DNA of 64,000 bases, taken from NCBI GenBank assembly GCA_963585895.1, contig CAUZXS010000126.1, positions 1-64,000 of the forward strand. The letters are read 5' to 3'. Positions 21,290-32,277 of this stretch are shown in pieces. Numbering within the stretch: position 1 is the stretch's first letter; every line of letters begins with the position of its first letter. The translations under genes were made by a program, and so were the position numbers. The notes beneath the pieces are model-generated. The model was not told where the DNA came from. It ran no database searches and saw only the letters and a program-made list of their open reading frames with translations. Source of the stretch: Sepioteuthis lessoniana. Taxonomy: Eukaryota; Mollusca; Cephalopoda; Myopsida; Loliginidae.

Positions 21290-21858
21290 TCATGGGTGAA
21301 CACTTCTTTCCACGTTTACAGAAAGATTTTGATAATTATAAGATTTATGCAAAGAAATAAAATGTTTACTATAGAAATGCAGCAGAAATCCGTTAAAAAA
21401 CGATTCTGAGGTGGAATAGAATATGTAGAAGATAAATACATTAAAAACAGGTTAACAACAGAAATGTAAATTCATTTCTTATAGATTTATTATAGATAAT
21501 GCTGTAGAAATCAGGTAGAAAATAATTTTGAACAGTCAAGAATTAATGTAAAAATTACGAATAGAATGGAATATGTAATACAGAAATGCTGTGAAAACTG
21601 TTCTACTATAGAAATGTAAATTCATTTCTCATAAATTTATTATAGAAATGTTGTGGAAATCAGGTAGACAAGAATTTTGAGTTGTCATGAATTAATGTAA
21701 GAATTACGATTAGAATGGAATATGTATTATGGAAATGCTGTGAAAACTGTTTTACTAAAGAAATGTAAATTTATTTGTAATGAATGTATTATAGATAATG
21801 CTGTAGAAATCAGGTAGAAAGGGATTTTGAAGGGTCAAGAATTAATGTAAGACTTACG
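21290..21858 (+). repeat. Tandem repeat, period 149-150 bp
   Basis: The phrase aaatgtaaattcatttct and its variants start at 21462, 21612 and 21761. Shared internal phrases are gtagaaatcaggtagaaa, caagaattaatgtaa, gaatggaatatgta and gaaatgctgtgaaaactgtt. About 3.3 diverged units including a partial first one. Non-coding, AT-rich; it ends at a SINE-A fragment. Confidence 0.82.
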
Positions 21859-22195
21859 TGTCATATCCTGCCCGAGCGGAGGGGTTGGTAGAAAAAATTG
21901 GAGGTGTCCGTGGTGTAATGGTTATCGTCGTAGGAAATGGACACGGCGACACGAGTTCAAATCCTGGACGAGACTGATTGGATTTCACCAATCACTAATA
22001 CCCTTGGGAAAGGTATGAATCCAATTATTCTCCCTCCAGCTATGGGTATATAGTAGGGCAGACTAGGTTATTCAGTTTTGGTGAGGCAACTAGTCAAGGA
22101 GAAGGAAAACTCTGAATTGAAACCTGTTAAACTCTGCTTAAAAAACTGACCTTCTGTCATATCCTGCCCGAGCGGAGGGGTTGGGTAAATATGAT
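21855..22195 (+). mobile_element. SINE-A full copy behind a 3'-end fragment
   Basis: A 3'-terminal SINE-A piece (tcatatcctgcccgagcgga, about 21861) is followed after about 10 bp by a complete copy (21898-22195) with head ggtgtccgtggtgtaatggt and B-box region gagttcaaatcctgg. Two SINE-As in tandem, the first nearly all deleted. Confidence 0.9.
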
Positions 22196-22265
22196 CTTAG
22201 TAAGGGAGTTCGAACTCTACTTGTATAAACACGGACACTTTTGCACTAATAACCTCAAGAAAAGA

Positions 22266-22808
22266 ATCATCATCATCATCATCATCATCATCATATCGCG
22301 CTGGTAGCAGGGATATCCCTCCCTTGCCACTCCTCCCTATCGTTCATCGCCCTAGTTAGGTCTTCAGGACAACATCCCGTATCCTCACATAGCTGCTGAA
22401 TGTACATTCGTGCTGGTCGTCCTGCTTTTGCGCGGCCATGTGTGGGGATCCATAAGAGTACATCTCTTATGAGTTCATCTCTGCTTCTCCAGCAGTGTCC
22501 TGCATGTCTGGTTCGGCTAACTTGAATAGTTTTCGTGATAGGGGGCAGGTGGCCGTTCAGTTGGTGTCTTGTGGGGTGTTGCTGCCAGGACTTGTTCAGG
22601 ATTGCACGCAGCATTCTTGTGTAATTGCCATCTAGCTTCTTCTCCAGCCGTTTTGTTAGCGTCCATGTAGTGCACCCATATAGCAGTATCGATGTGACCG
22701 CTGCCTGGAAGAAAGTGCGTTTCATTTTATCGGTTAGGTCTGATTACCATATAATCGATAGCCTATTGATAGCTGTCCATGCTTTCGTTAACCTCGTTTC
22801 GATGTATG
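22266..22808 (-). pseudogene. LINE-alpha 3' end
   Basis: Antisense open frame (22725-22291) with KRTFFQAAVTSILLYGCT, LEKKLDGNYTRMLRAILN, RTRHAGHCWRSRDELIRD and AGRPARMYIQQLCEDTG, ending at a (CAT)n run (22267-22293) that is the (TGA)n tail. Upstream the match continues to about 22805 in another frame. At its truncated 5' side it abuts a hairpin-tail fragment. Confidence 0.88.
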
Positions 22809-22859
22809 GGTTAATTGCACCACCACTGATCTTCTACAAAAGTGCATTTGGCATTAAAT

Positions 22860-23745
22860 AACCCCCCCTAAGGCTTATATGCCTTTAAATAAAGAAAAGT
22901 TGACGTGAGAAATGTTAAACATCAGATTAAAGCACAGTGTTATATTTCTACTTAAATATGTTGATTATTAGTAAAAAAAAAAATTACTCATGGATAGTTG
23001 CGCATTATTAACCGAGAATATCTATCACATATACACGCTCTATCGTTCAAATGTAATATATAGTGCGACTGCGTCTTGTACTATTTCATTTATTAAACTT
23101 CATCTTGAGTAATTGAAAAGGAAACACTCACTTCAAGTTAGAAAAAGATAATTTCTTGGTGTCACTTCAACGCGCATAACTTATTCTGTAAACAAACGAA
23201 TTTAATTTTTTTTTACTTTATTTTACGACAACCAACGCTCATTTCCTGCGTTTAAAGCAAAAGTCTAAAAATTACATGGCGTCCGCTACATAAAGCCGTC
23301 TCAGTTATCTTCATCAACCATACGAAACAACTCAACATTGATGTGGTCGCCATTTGCACAGACAACTTATCTGTAACTTTGTTGCTCTTAATGGCCGTAA
23401 AAATGAAAGAAATATGACTAAAAAGAAAACAAAATGAAGAAAATAAAGAAACAACAAACAAGAAAGACACTTATGACGGCTTCTTTATAGCAGCCATTAA
23501 AATTCAAGAACAGTATGCCGATCTCTAGATAGCCGAGCGTCTGCACCAACACGAAACGTTTCATTCAATTAATATCATTGCATGTCGCCATGTTTATATT
23601 TATGGCCATGAAGTCGGCTTCGAGTCAGCCGTCATCATTGCAAAGAATCAATAATGGCTAACTTGTAAATCAACCATAAAAAGCAAAAAAGAGATTGGCT
23701 TTAAATTACGAATACTCAAAAAGTTACATATATATCTATCTGTAT
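22860..23745. other. No feature recognised
   Basis: AT-rich sequence; no convincing gene or repeat. Confidence 0.45.
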
Positions 23746-23747
23746 AT

Positions 23748-23830
23748 ATATACAAGGGTCGGCTGAAAAGTTCATAGGCTTACTAAGATACTTTTAGAAT
23801 ATGACCAAATGAGTTTTATTTTTCAGCGTT
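23748..23830 (+). mobile_element. Possible mariner terminal fragment
   Basis: After a TA run comes caagggtcggctgaaaagtt, then cataggc, which resembles the ends of mariner-family elements. No transposase and no opposite terminus found. Confidence 0.4.
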
Positions 23831-24204
23831 TTTTCCTTTGCGATTCTTCCATCGTCGGTAGAGTGTTTCATCTCATTGCTTACAAAAAATTATCAAAGTA
23901 AATACATCATCGTATCAATTGTTCAGCTTTAGAATGTTTTACCCCATCTTAATATGTATTCTATATTGTCATCAACAGGCAGACTGCTTCATTGTCTCAC
24001 AACTTTGCAGTGTGTCTAAATACGCTAGATGCGTCAAGCTGGGATCTCAACCTAAATAACTCCATGTCAAAACGACAACATACCACGCAGCCATTTGGCG
24101 AACTAACGTCTGCTCGGGAATTTAACGCATGTGTATTAACATTCGTTCGTTTATATTTTGGGTTATCAGATTCCAGAGTGTTCAATTCTTTAAGAGAGTT
24201 TTGC

Positions 24205-24236
<32 letters not shown>

Positions 24237-24239
<3 letters not shown>

Positions 24240-24393
24240 TGCATCACAAAAGTGAGTACACCCATCACATCACATGGGACAACACTGACAAAATGACAAT
24301 TTGATACAATGAAAAGTCAGTGTTGTCCCATGAAGAGATATACTTAAATATCTGCAGAAATGTGAGGGGTGTGCTCACTTTTGTGATACACTG
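24237..24393. mobile_element. Tc1-type MITE, 157 bp, TA-flanked
   Basis: The left end cagtgcatcacaaaagtgag matches the complement of the right end (cagtgtatcacaaaagtgag). Inner arms catgggacaacactgac (24272-24288) and its complement also pair. The right arm has about 30 bp that the left arm lacks, so one arm has an asymmetric deletion. TA flanks both sides; it sits inside a (TA)n microsatellite. The termini resemble Tc1-like transposons I associate with fishes and lampreys. No coding capacity. Confidence 0.92.
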
Positions 24394-24394
24394 T

Positions 24395-24770
24395 ATATAT
24401 ATATATATATATTATCTCTGGAAGAGTAAGTTCTGATACTACACTCTGATCTAAGCAGATTAAAATACACCAGCTTTAACCCCGCCGCTAAAGAATAAAA
24501 ACTCTAGTTCTGGATCCTTTGTTTTTTCTCCATGATTTTCCTTAGAGTCTCCATGGTGCATCCTTACCGTAGTACCAACATGACCACAGCTGAAGTATTC
24601 CTGTTTTATTTTGTCAGAAAGATTAGAGTTCCGTATGATAGATGGCCTGTCATTAGTACTTCAAGACTTCCCCATGCATATGTTGATATCATTTTCCGTA
24701 GATGAGATATTTCTGTCACGTTATGTGAAGTGGTCTATTAAGTTCAGAGGCATGTCACACACAATACATA
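24395..24770. other. No feature recognised
   Basis: After the (TA)n tail of the MITE site, sequence without a recognised gene or repeat. Confidence 0.45.
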
Positions 24771-24813
24771 CATATATATATACATATATATATATGTGTG
24801 TGTGTGTGTGTGT
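24771..24813. repeat. (TA)n(TG)n microsatellite
   Basis: Compound TA then TG dinucleotide tract. Confidence 0.88.
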
Positions 24814-24949
24814 CCTGCTAAAGAGCTTCTAAGTGAAGTAATCTCGAGGTAGTAGGTTAAAACCTGACAACAGGTCGGTGACAAGAAATATTTATTTTAG
24901 CTTAACACGAGTACCAAGTTATGCATAATATAATTAGAACAATAAAGTC

Positions 24950-25110
24950 CCCTGGGGGGAGGGGAGATTGTTCAAAAGAATTCAGTTCGAAGTTCCGTGA
25001 AGCCTCCCCAGTTCGCTACGAAACACCTAAAAAAAAAGGTCGAAAGACGCATCGGCCGAAACGTAATGAACCTCCAAATAATATACAACACAATTGTTCT
25101 ATGTGTACCT
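24950..25110 (+). repeat. Family K fragment, decayed
   Basis: Shares gttcgaagttccgtg, then aaacacct and ggccgaaacgt, with the K foldback at 56.07-56.47 kb. The conserved cctgaagaagg is mutated to an A-run (25026-25038). Followed by a (TG)n tract. Confidence 0.65.
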
Positions 25111-25201
25111 TTGTGTGTGTGTGTACACATAATACTTAAACAATAAAGAAATCAAAGAAAGAACGAAAGGAGATAAAAAAGAAAAAAATCACGTGACTTA
25201 T

Positions 25202-25444
25202 AGCTTGCCATATTCGCCAATTGTCCGGGAGACCTGGGTTCAATCCCAGGTTGCATCATACCAAAGACTTTAAAAATGGTATTTGATACCTCCTTGCTTA
25301 GCACTCAGCAATAAAAGGTACGTATTAAGGGTAAAGTGGAGCAATCTGGGGAAAAGAGTAGCGCCCTCCACTACACGTCGGTGTAGTAGCTATCGAAAAG
25401 GGAGCCTTCTTCTCGCCCTTGACTATAGTCGTCAACTTTACTTT
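25202..25444 (+). mobile_element. SINE-C
   Basis: B-box region gggttcaatcccagg, then taccaaagactttaaaaatg, gggtaaagtggagcaatctg and cggtgtagtagctatcgaaa. Near complete. Confidence 0.87.
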
Positions 25445-25509
25445 TTACTTTTCATGAAAAGAGAAAAAAAAAGAAAGCAGAGAAGTCAGCAGTCGTAACA
25501 GTAGACTCA

Positions 25510-26235
25510 CTTGTGAACTAGAAAGAAAGAAAGAAAGCAAGAAAGAAAGAAAGAAAGAAAGAAATGAAAAATGGAAGGTGGGATCTCAGCCGTTTTGTTG
25601 TAATCTAAAAGAAAGAAAAAATTTAAGTGAAAAAGAAAGGACGAAATTAAAGAAAGAAAGAAAGAAAGAAAGAAATGAAAAATGGAAGGTGGGATCTCAG
25701 CCGTTTTGTTGTAATCTAAAAGAAAGAAAAAATTTAAGTGAAAAAGAAAGGACGAAATTAAAGAAAGAAAGAAAGAAAGAAAGAAATGAAAAATGGAAGG
25801 TGAGATCTCAGCCGTTTTGTTGTAATCTAAAAGAAAGAAAAAAATTAAGTGAAAAAGAAAGGACGAAATTAAAGAAAGAAAGAAATTAAAGAAAGAAAGA
25901 AATGAAAAATGGAAGGTGAGATCTCAGCCGTTTTGTTGTAATCTAAAAGAAAGAAAAAAATTAAGTGAAAAAGAAAGGACGAAATTAAAGAAAGAAAGAA
26001 AGAAAGAAAGAAAGAACGGGAGGTAAGATCGCTCATGTTTTTTGCTGAAATCTTTAAAGAAAGAAAAAATTAAAGCGGAAAAGAAAGAAGAAAAGAACGA
26101 ATCATGTGATCATTTTTTGCTTGCCACATCAAAAGAGAAAGAAAAAGAAAGCAGACAAGCTGACGTCACAACGGAACAGTTTCTTCAGTTTTTGAGTTCG
26201 TCTGCTTGGCTATGTATCTTTTGAATCTACATTGA
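25510..26235 (+). repeat. GAAA-rich minisatellite, 111-bp period
   Basis: Units with aaatggaaggtgggatctca, then gccgttttgttgtaatctaa, start at 25571, 25682, 25793 and 25909 (111, 111, 116 bp). A degenerate fifth lies near 26020. Because 111 is a multiple of three, an open frame repeats a 37-residue Lys/Glu-rich block (25578-25889). I read this as a by-product of the repeat, not a gene. Confidence 0.9.
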
Positions 26236-26297
26236 CAGCAACAAGGAAGACAGAGGTAGAGAGAGAGAGAGAGACAGAGAAAGAAAGAAGTTTCCTT

Positions 26298-26508
26298 TGG
26301 TTTCTTTGTTTAATGGCATATTAACCTTAGTGGGTTATTTAATGCCAAAGCTCCTTGAAGAACAGTGGTGGTGCTATTTAACCCATAGCTGGGGGGTTCA
26401 TACCTTTCCCTTTTGACCGAAAGTGAATGTAATAGTGCGACTGGAGTTCGAACTCGCGTGCTTCGATTTCGCAGACCATCGCTTTAACCATTACACCAAG
26501 AGGACACC
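26298..26508 (-). mobile_element. SINE-B
   Basis: Head gtcctcttggtgtaatggtt (from 26508 leftward), B-box region gagttcgaactccag-like, hairpin tail at 26310-26345. The internal part is shortened. Confidence 0.82.
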
Positions 26509-26689
26509 CCCAAGAAAGAAAGTGAGAGAGTCTCTATTTATTAATGACACAAATGATTTGATTTTTGAGATAATTCTAAGTTTGCTAAATAAAGTTGTTT
26601 AAAAACACAGTAACATACGAAATACTTTTCATTTGTTGATTTTTTTTCTTTTTAAATACTGAAATCTTTTTAATTTGATTTGTTTGTTT

Positions 26690-27515
26690 GTTTGTTTGTT
26701 TGTTTGGGTTTTATAGCATATCAACCTTTGTTGGTTATTTAATGACAAATCCATTTTTATACAAATAAAGATTTATATTTCAAACAATTCAGTTTAGCAT
26801 AAGTATACAGTTTAATTGTCAAAAACATTTCTATTTCGAGCTATTCAGTTAAGTCAATCAGTTCTAATTCAAACAATTTAGTTTAGTATGAGTATAGATT
26901 TAGTTTAAACACAGTGAAATGTCAAAAGGGCTCTATTTCAAACAATACAGTTTAGCGTAAGTACAGTTTCAATGTAAAAAACAGTTGTATTTCAAAGAAT
27001 TCAGTTTAGCATAAGTATACAGTTTAATTGTCAAAAACATTTCTATTTCGAGCTATTCAGTTAAGTCAATCAGTTCTAATTCAAACAATTTAGTTTAGTA
27101 TGAGTATAGATTTAGTTTAAACACAGTGAAATGTCAAAAGGGCTCTATTTCAAACAATACAGTTTAGCGTAAGTACAGTTTCAATGTAAAAAAACAGTTG
27201 TATTTCAAAGAATTCAGTTTAGCATAAGTACGCAGTTCAAATGTCAAAACAGTTCTATTTCAAGCAAATCAGTTTAGCATTACACAGTTCAGTTCTATTT
27301 GACCCATAGATAGGACCCTATCCAGTGCTACTATTACGGGCCAGACTGGACCTTGTAGCGATGGTAATGAAGGGGTACTTAGCAATCCCCCAAGCTCCAG
27401 CATTACTGGAACCTCACCATCAGATTGCTTGGTGTCATATTCAGGGCACTTGTTTGGAAAAGTCTTACCCTTCTGCAAAGATGCAGACGGTATATTAAAC
27501 AGCCACAGCTGACTG
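26690..27515 (-). mobile_element. Family R repeat with a 212-bp internal tandem duplication
   Basis: Head at 27515-27290, a long subrepeat run at 27270-26770 and hairpin tail at 26760-26705, preceded by a (TTTG)n run. Within the run, ttcagtttagcataagtata occurs at 26788 and 27000, and a variant at 27213. The first two 212-bp units are almost identical, so the duplication is recent compared with the divergence among other subrepeats. Confidence 0.88.
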
Positions 27516-27534
27516 GGCATTTTTTATTTGAATT

Positions 27535-27650
27535 GTAAAAAATATATTTTATATAAAATTCAACCGTCATTATTGACGGGTCTATTCCAGTATATTCAAT
27601 AAAGATGAAGACAATAGTCCAAATACACAAAATGATAAAGATCTAGTTTA
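27535..27650 (+). repeat. Family K 3'-end fragment
   Basis: Contains caataaagatgaagacaata, then gtccaaatacacaaa and tgataaagat, the 3' end also seen inserted at 39.34-39.46 kb and at the end of the K foldback (56.45 kb). Confidence 0.6.
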
Positions 27651-28390
27651 GTGTGATACCCTGGATATTGATGGGTGAGTCTTATTCAGTAGAAGTGTAA
27701 CTGACGTATTCTCCAGGTGGGACGTTGGGTGAAGGTAAGAATAAGAAATGTGTGTGTGTGTGTGTGTGGAATATTATCCATAGAGAAGTAAGGTGTTAAC
27801 AACTTTTATAAAAAGTATTATTTTACGACAAGTATATGCGAATAGCCTTAAAATTGGCGTGTATAGGTAGTTTCGTTATAATTTTCGAAAATGTGAATAA
27901 TCAAATTACAGTTTAAAAAATAGTGGGAGGATAGTAATATCAGGTTTAGCACGCTAAAAGAGGTAAATTCAAGAAAGAAAGAAAGAAAAGAGAGAAATGT
28001 TGAATCTACCTGAAAATGCAGCCGGGAGCAAGTAATGAAACGAAACGGGTATAAAAGGAAATTTCCTTTAAATAGGTGAGGGTTAGAGAATATACTCTTC
28101 CTATTGGCTGAAGCTGACGGTAAATGGTAGAGTTTAGCCTGGAGGAAAGAAAAAAGAAAGGTGTGTAGCACAAAGCTGTTAAGTGAGCAACCTGGTAATT
28201 CTGGACCCAGGTCAGGGTTGCTTTCGGAGCCTATATGATGAGTAAAAACCAAAATCGGCAATGAAGACAGTACATCGCTGTAGATCATTCTGAAGCAATG
28301 GAAATGTATTCTTTGACTTTCTTCAAAAAGAACGATACTAGAATTCCATCATTTTTAGAGGAATATTTAAAAATTAAAATGGATATAAAA
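27650..28390. other. No gene recognised
   Basis: Contains a short (TG)n tract (27751-27769). A minus-strand open frame (28288-27848) of 146 codons, starting MIYSDVLSSLPILVFTHHIG, shows no domain I recognise. It lies in low-repeat sequence and is only a weak gene candidate. Confidence 0.35.
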
Positions 28391-28396
28391 AATGAA

Positions 28397-28655
28397 GTTG
28401 GCGACCGTAGTCGAGGACGACCAGAAGGCTCCCTTTTCAATAGCTACTACACCAAGGTGTAGGGGAGGGCACTACTCATTTCTCTTGAGTACTCCACGTT
28501 ACCCTTGGGACTTATTTTATATTGCTGAGTGTTAAGCAAGGAGGTATCAAATACCATTTTAAAACTCTTTGGTATGAAGCAACCTGGGATTGAACCCAGG
28601 TCTCCCGGACAATTGGCGATCACTCTACCCATTAGTCCAATGAGCCGTCTCAAGC
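28397..28655 (-). mobile_element. SINE-C, full length
   Basis: Minus-strand copy; head at 28655 (gctcattggactaatgggta), B-box region gggttcaatcccagg, 3' end at about 28400 (ggcgaccgtagtcgag on plus). Confidence 0.87.
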
Positions 28656-28708
28656 ACTGAAATCCAAAAAGCGAAAATATGAACACCCACAAGTTACAAA
28701 AAATACAC

Positions 28709-28709
<1 letters not shown>

Positions 28710-28765
<56 letters not shown>
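28710..28765. repeat. (TA)n microsatellite
   Basis: About 55 bp of TA. Just downstream (28783-28850), cgcacttggtaggtttgtgg and gagagtgctcaatat recur in opposite orientation at 61.0-61.08 kb. Confidence 0.9.
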
Positions 28766-28768
<3 letters not shown>

Positions 28769-28851
28769 ACAGTTTTTTTTTGTCACAATCGCACTTGGTA
28801 GGTTTGTGGCAAACCAAATGCGATATAATTTGGAGAGTGCTCAATATATGT

Positions 28852-29142
28852 GATCATATTTACCAACCTCTCCGCTCGGGCAGGATATGACACAAGGTTA
28901 ATTTTTAAGCAGAGTTTAACAGGTTTGAATTCAGAGTTTTTCTCCTCCTAGACCAGTTGCCACAGCAAGGTTGAAGAACCTAGTCTGCCCTACTATTTAT
29001 TCATAGCTGGAGGGAGAAATAATTGGATATTAGTGCTATGTGAAACGCTATGTGATATTCAATCAGTCTCGTCCAGGATTTAAACTCGAGTCGCCGTGTC
29101 CATTTCCTACGACAATAACCATTACACCATGGGCATCTCTAA
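28852..29142 (-). mobile_element. SINE-A
   Basis: Minus-strand, from head (29142: gatgcccatggtgtaatggt) to 3' end (28861). A small duplication of gctatgtgaaacgctatgtg-type sequence sits in the body (29030-29058). Confidence 0.87.
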
Positions 29143-29382
29143 AATATCTCAATATCTGTGATAGAGCTATTACATAATAATAATAAGTAAATATATATTA
29201 GTTTACATATATATTTAATAACATGAAAGCATGTCTGAACGCTTTTTTGGGTGTATTTTTCGATTTCTCCAATATCTTTCTTTCTCTGCCCGATGATTGT
29301 TGTTTATTAGACGGCATGAAACCTACGGTCATAGACAAGCTCCCATCTATTAAATATATATCAACACTAATATATATTTACT

Positions 29383-29434
<52 letters not shown>

Positions 29435-29484
29435 CATTCTCCATGAAGCAAAATCTCAGCCGGGTAGTTATTTATGGATGTTCC
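29143..29484. other. (TA)n-containing intergenic sequence
   Basis: Holds a long TA tract (29381-29430). No gene recognised. Confidence 0.5.
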
Positions 29485-29723
29485 TTTTGAGATAGATAGA
29501 TAGATAGAAAGGTTTTCAATAGACTAATAAAAAAGAAAAAAAGAAAAAATTACTTAAAAACTAATAAATAGATATAAAATAACTGACATAGATAGATAGT
29601 TAGGTAGATACGTTTTCAATGACAAAGAAAGAAAGAAAGAAAGAAAGAAAGAAAAAAAGAAAGAACTTTTTCAAAACTTGTAAGAAATATAAAAAGATTG
29701 ATTTGAATAGTATCAGTCTTTTG

Positions 29724-29760
<37 letters not shown>

Positions 29761-29856
29761 TTTCAATAGACTTAGAAAGAAAGAAAAAAAGAAAGATAGA
29801 ATTAATTCAAAACTTATAAAGAGATATAAAATAACTTACTTAGATTTTACCAGTCT

Positions 29857-29895
<39 letters not shown>
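29485..29895. repeat. (GATA)n arrays in a larger 100-140-bp repeat
   Basis: GATA/TAGA tracts near 29490, 29590, 29725 and 29860 alternate with ttttcaatagact, GAAA runs and aatagatataaaataact-type linkers. Four diverged composite units. Confidence 0.85.
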
Positions 29896-29896
<1 letters not shown>

Positions 29897-29899
29897 AAC

Positions 29900-30375
29900 A
29901 CTTTTATTCAGTTATACATGCTAACACCGTTCTATATGGCTAATCCTATGATTCTTCAGTGAATTTTGTAGACTACAAAATCCGATCAGCTTCTTTGGCA
30001 AGTCTTTTCTATCTTCTGCTTTGCCTCCTGTTTAAATAATCCGACGCCTGGTCCCATATCGTCGCAAAGCTGGCAAGAAAGACGAAACTTATCAAAAGCG
30101 CCAACTAGAAAAGAAATGGCACAAATATATTCATTAAGGTGACTTGTGAATCGAGCAAAAGAAAACAGTCGGCTTTATAATATGTTATAATTCTGTATGC
30201 GCGCTCAGGCCCCAACCTGCCCATGGCTCTTCAAAAAATACCCACAGTGGTGACAAAGTTTGGTGCTTTGGTATCGATAGACGTTCATGCTAGTGTGGAT
30301 CAATAATTCTGTTGCCTTGTTAGTAATTAGTTGCTGAATTCATCTAATTTTTTCTGCATCAACTCTGGGTAAAAC
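29900..30375. other. No feature recognised
   Basis: No repeat or gene identified. Confidence 0.45.
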
Positions 30376-30377
30376 CC

Positions 30378-30415
<38 letters not shown>

Positions 30416-30486
30416 CACACACACACACTTATATATATATATATATATATATATAAGTGTGTGTGTATGTGTGCGTGTGTGTGTGA
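30378..30486. repeat. Palindromic (CA)n(TA)n(TG)n microsatellite
   Basis: acacacacacactta, a TA centre, then taagtgtgtgtgt makes an inverted repeat around 30418-30472, followed directly by a LINE-alpha tail. Confidence 0.88.
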
Positions 30487-31000
30487 TCATCATCATCTCG
30501 TGCCGCTAGCATGGATATCCCTGACCCTCTCTCGCCACTTTTCCCTATCATTCATCGCCTCTGGCCGGTCTTCTGGGCTACATCCCGTGTCCTCACAAAG
30601 CTGCCGTGCGTATGTTCTAGCTGGTCGTCCTGCTTTAGCTCGTTCATATGTGGGGGTCCATAGGAGTACATCACTTATGACCTCGTCCCTGCTCCTCCAG
30701 CAGTGTCCCGCGTGCCTGGCTCGTCTAACTTGGATAGTTTTCGTGATAGGAGGTAGGTGGCCGTACATTTAGTGCTTTGTTGGGTGTTGCCGCCAGGACT
30801 TGTTTAATATTGCTCGCAACATTCTTGTGTAGTTGCCATCTAGCTTTTTCTTCAGCCATTTAGTTAGCGTCCAAGTGGTGCATCCATACAGCAGTATCGA
30901 CACGACCGCTGCCTGGAAGAAACTGCGTTTCATTTTATCGGTCAGGTCTGATTTTCATATGACCGATAACTTATCGATAGCTGTCTATGTCTTTGTTAGC
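30487..31000 (-). pseudogene. LINE-alpha 3' end
   Basis: Antisense frame (30768-30493) with RRARHAGHCWRSRDEVISD and KAGRPARTYARQLCEDTG. The match continues in another frame to about 31000 (ttcagccatttagttagcg). The tail is a short catcatcat. Ends at a (TG)n tract that flanks the inverted-repeat element. Confidence 0.85.
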
Positions 31001-31046
31001 CGTGTGTGTGTGTGTGTGTGTGGTTAGGCAGCTGTCATTCATTTAA

Positions 31047-31892
31047 GCATGTTTCATTAAATAATAAAGTCAAATTTGTTCTGTATAATTTAATTAAGAT
31101 CCTTTCAAGTTTCCTGATAAGTGTCTTGGTTTCAGGTTGGAATTGGTAGATGAATTTCCCAAAATTGTCCCCAGCGCTTTCGGACCCTTCAGAGGCCATC
31201 ATCAGGGGTTGCTTACTTGTGTAAGGTGTGTTGGGGTTTTTTTTAATGAGTTTTGAAAGTTTTTTTTATCACATGACAAAAATATGCAAAGGCAGGGTAG
31301 GATAAAAAAAGTAAGAGATGTATTTAAAAAAGGAAACGCTATTTAAAAACGGAACGCTGTCAAGGAATACAAGGAAAATACTAGAGGTATTTCAAAATAT
31401 TGTCGCTATTTTCATAATTCTATTGATTTTAGTTTTTTTTTTGTTTTGTTTTTATACGTAGGGCTTCTAGGATTTGTTGTCGTAGCTTATCAATTTAGTG
31501 GTATTATCAACTAGACTTTTTCGAAACATGGATTTAAGAATAGAATGGTTCTTAAGATGTAAGGCCAAGGAACTGGAGTCATTAAGATGCATTGTAAGTC
31601 GTCTCTAAAGAGTTGTAGTTGTTAGTGTTTTTATCCAACCCTGCCTTCGTATATCTTTGTTATGTTATAAAACAATGTTTAAAAATTTTCAAAACTCATT
31701 TAAAAAAAAAAACACACTTTACACAAGCAAGCAATCCCTGAAGATGGCCTATGAAAGGTCCGAAAGTGTTCGGGACAATTTTAGGAAATTCATCTACCAA
31801 TTTAAACCCCTGAAACTAAGACACTAATCAGGAAACTCGAAAGGACCTTAAATGAATTATATAGACAATATGTGTCTTTATTATTCAATGAA

Positions 31893-31894
<2 letters not shown>
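31047..31894. mobile_element. Large inverted-repeat (foldback) element, about 850 bp
   Basis: The left arm (about 31047-31315) pairs imperfectly with the right arm (about 31625-31894). Matching phrases include gtttcatt/aatgaaac ends, ttggtagatgaatttcc and aggcagggt. The arms are about 265 bp with a unique centre of about 310 bp. (TG)n abuts the left end and (CA)n the right, continuing the symmetry. No coding capacity seen. Both arms carry ctgatgatggcc/ctgaagatggcc followed by ggtccgaaag, a loose hammerhead-core-like phrase. Confidence 0.9.
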
Positions 31895-31930
<36 letters not shown>

Positions 31931-32270
31931 TTATATATATAGATATACTTAGACTCTGAACCTCATCATTCATTTCTGTGTGTATGTAAATATTCTGAAG
32001 ATTTTATACAGTTAGAAGCTGAACTGATTTTTCTGTGTCGACATGGAATAAAATCCTTAATATATCTTTATACACATAACAAAGTTTTATTTTCAATGTA
32101 TTTTATGGGCAAAATGTACAATATTGATTTTTTTGACAAAGTTTCAAGCGTTAAGTTTTGCTCATAAATTGTACAGAATCCATTTTGTTTACGTAGATTA
32201 AAGCCCTTTAAGCCATGTGAATGTGTCTGAATTATGAGTATAAAATAGCAATTAGTTTGTATTTAATTGG
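31895..32270. other. (CA)n(TA)n then no feature
   Basis: Microsatellite at 31893-31928, then AT-rich sequence without recognised features. Confidence 0.5.
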
Positions 32271-32277
32271 AATATTT

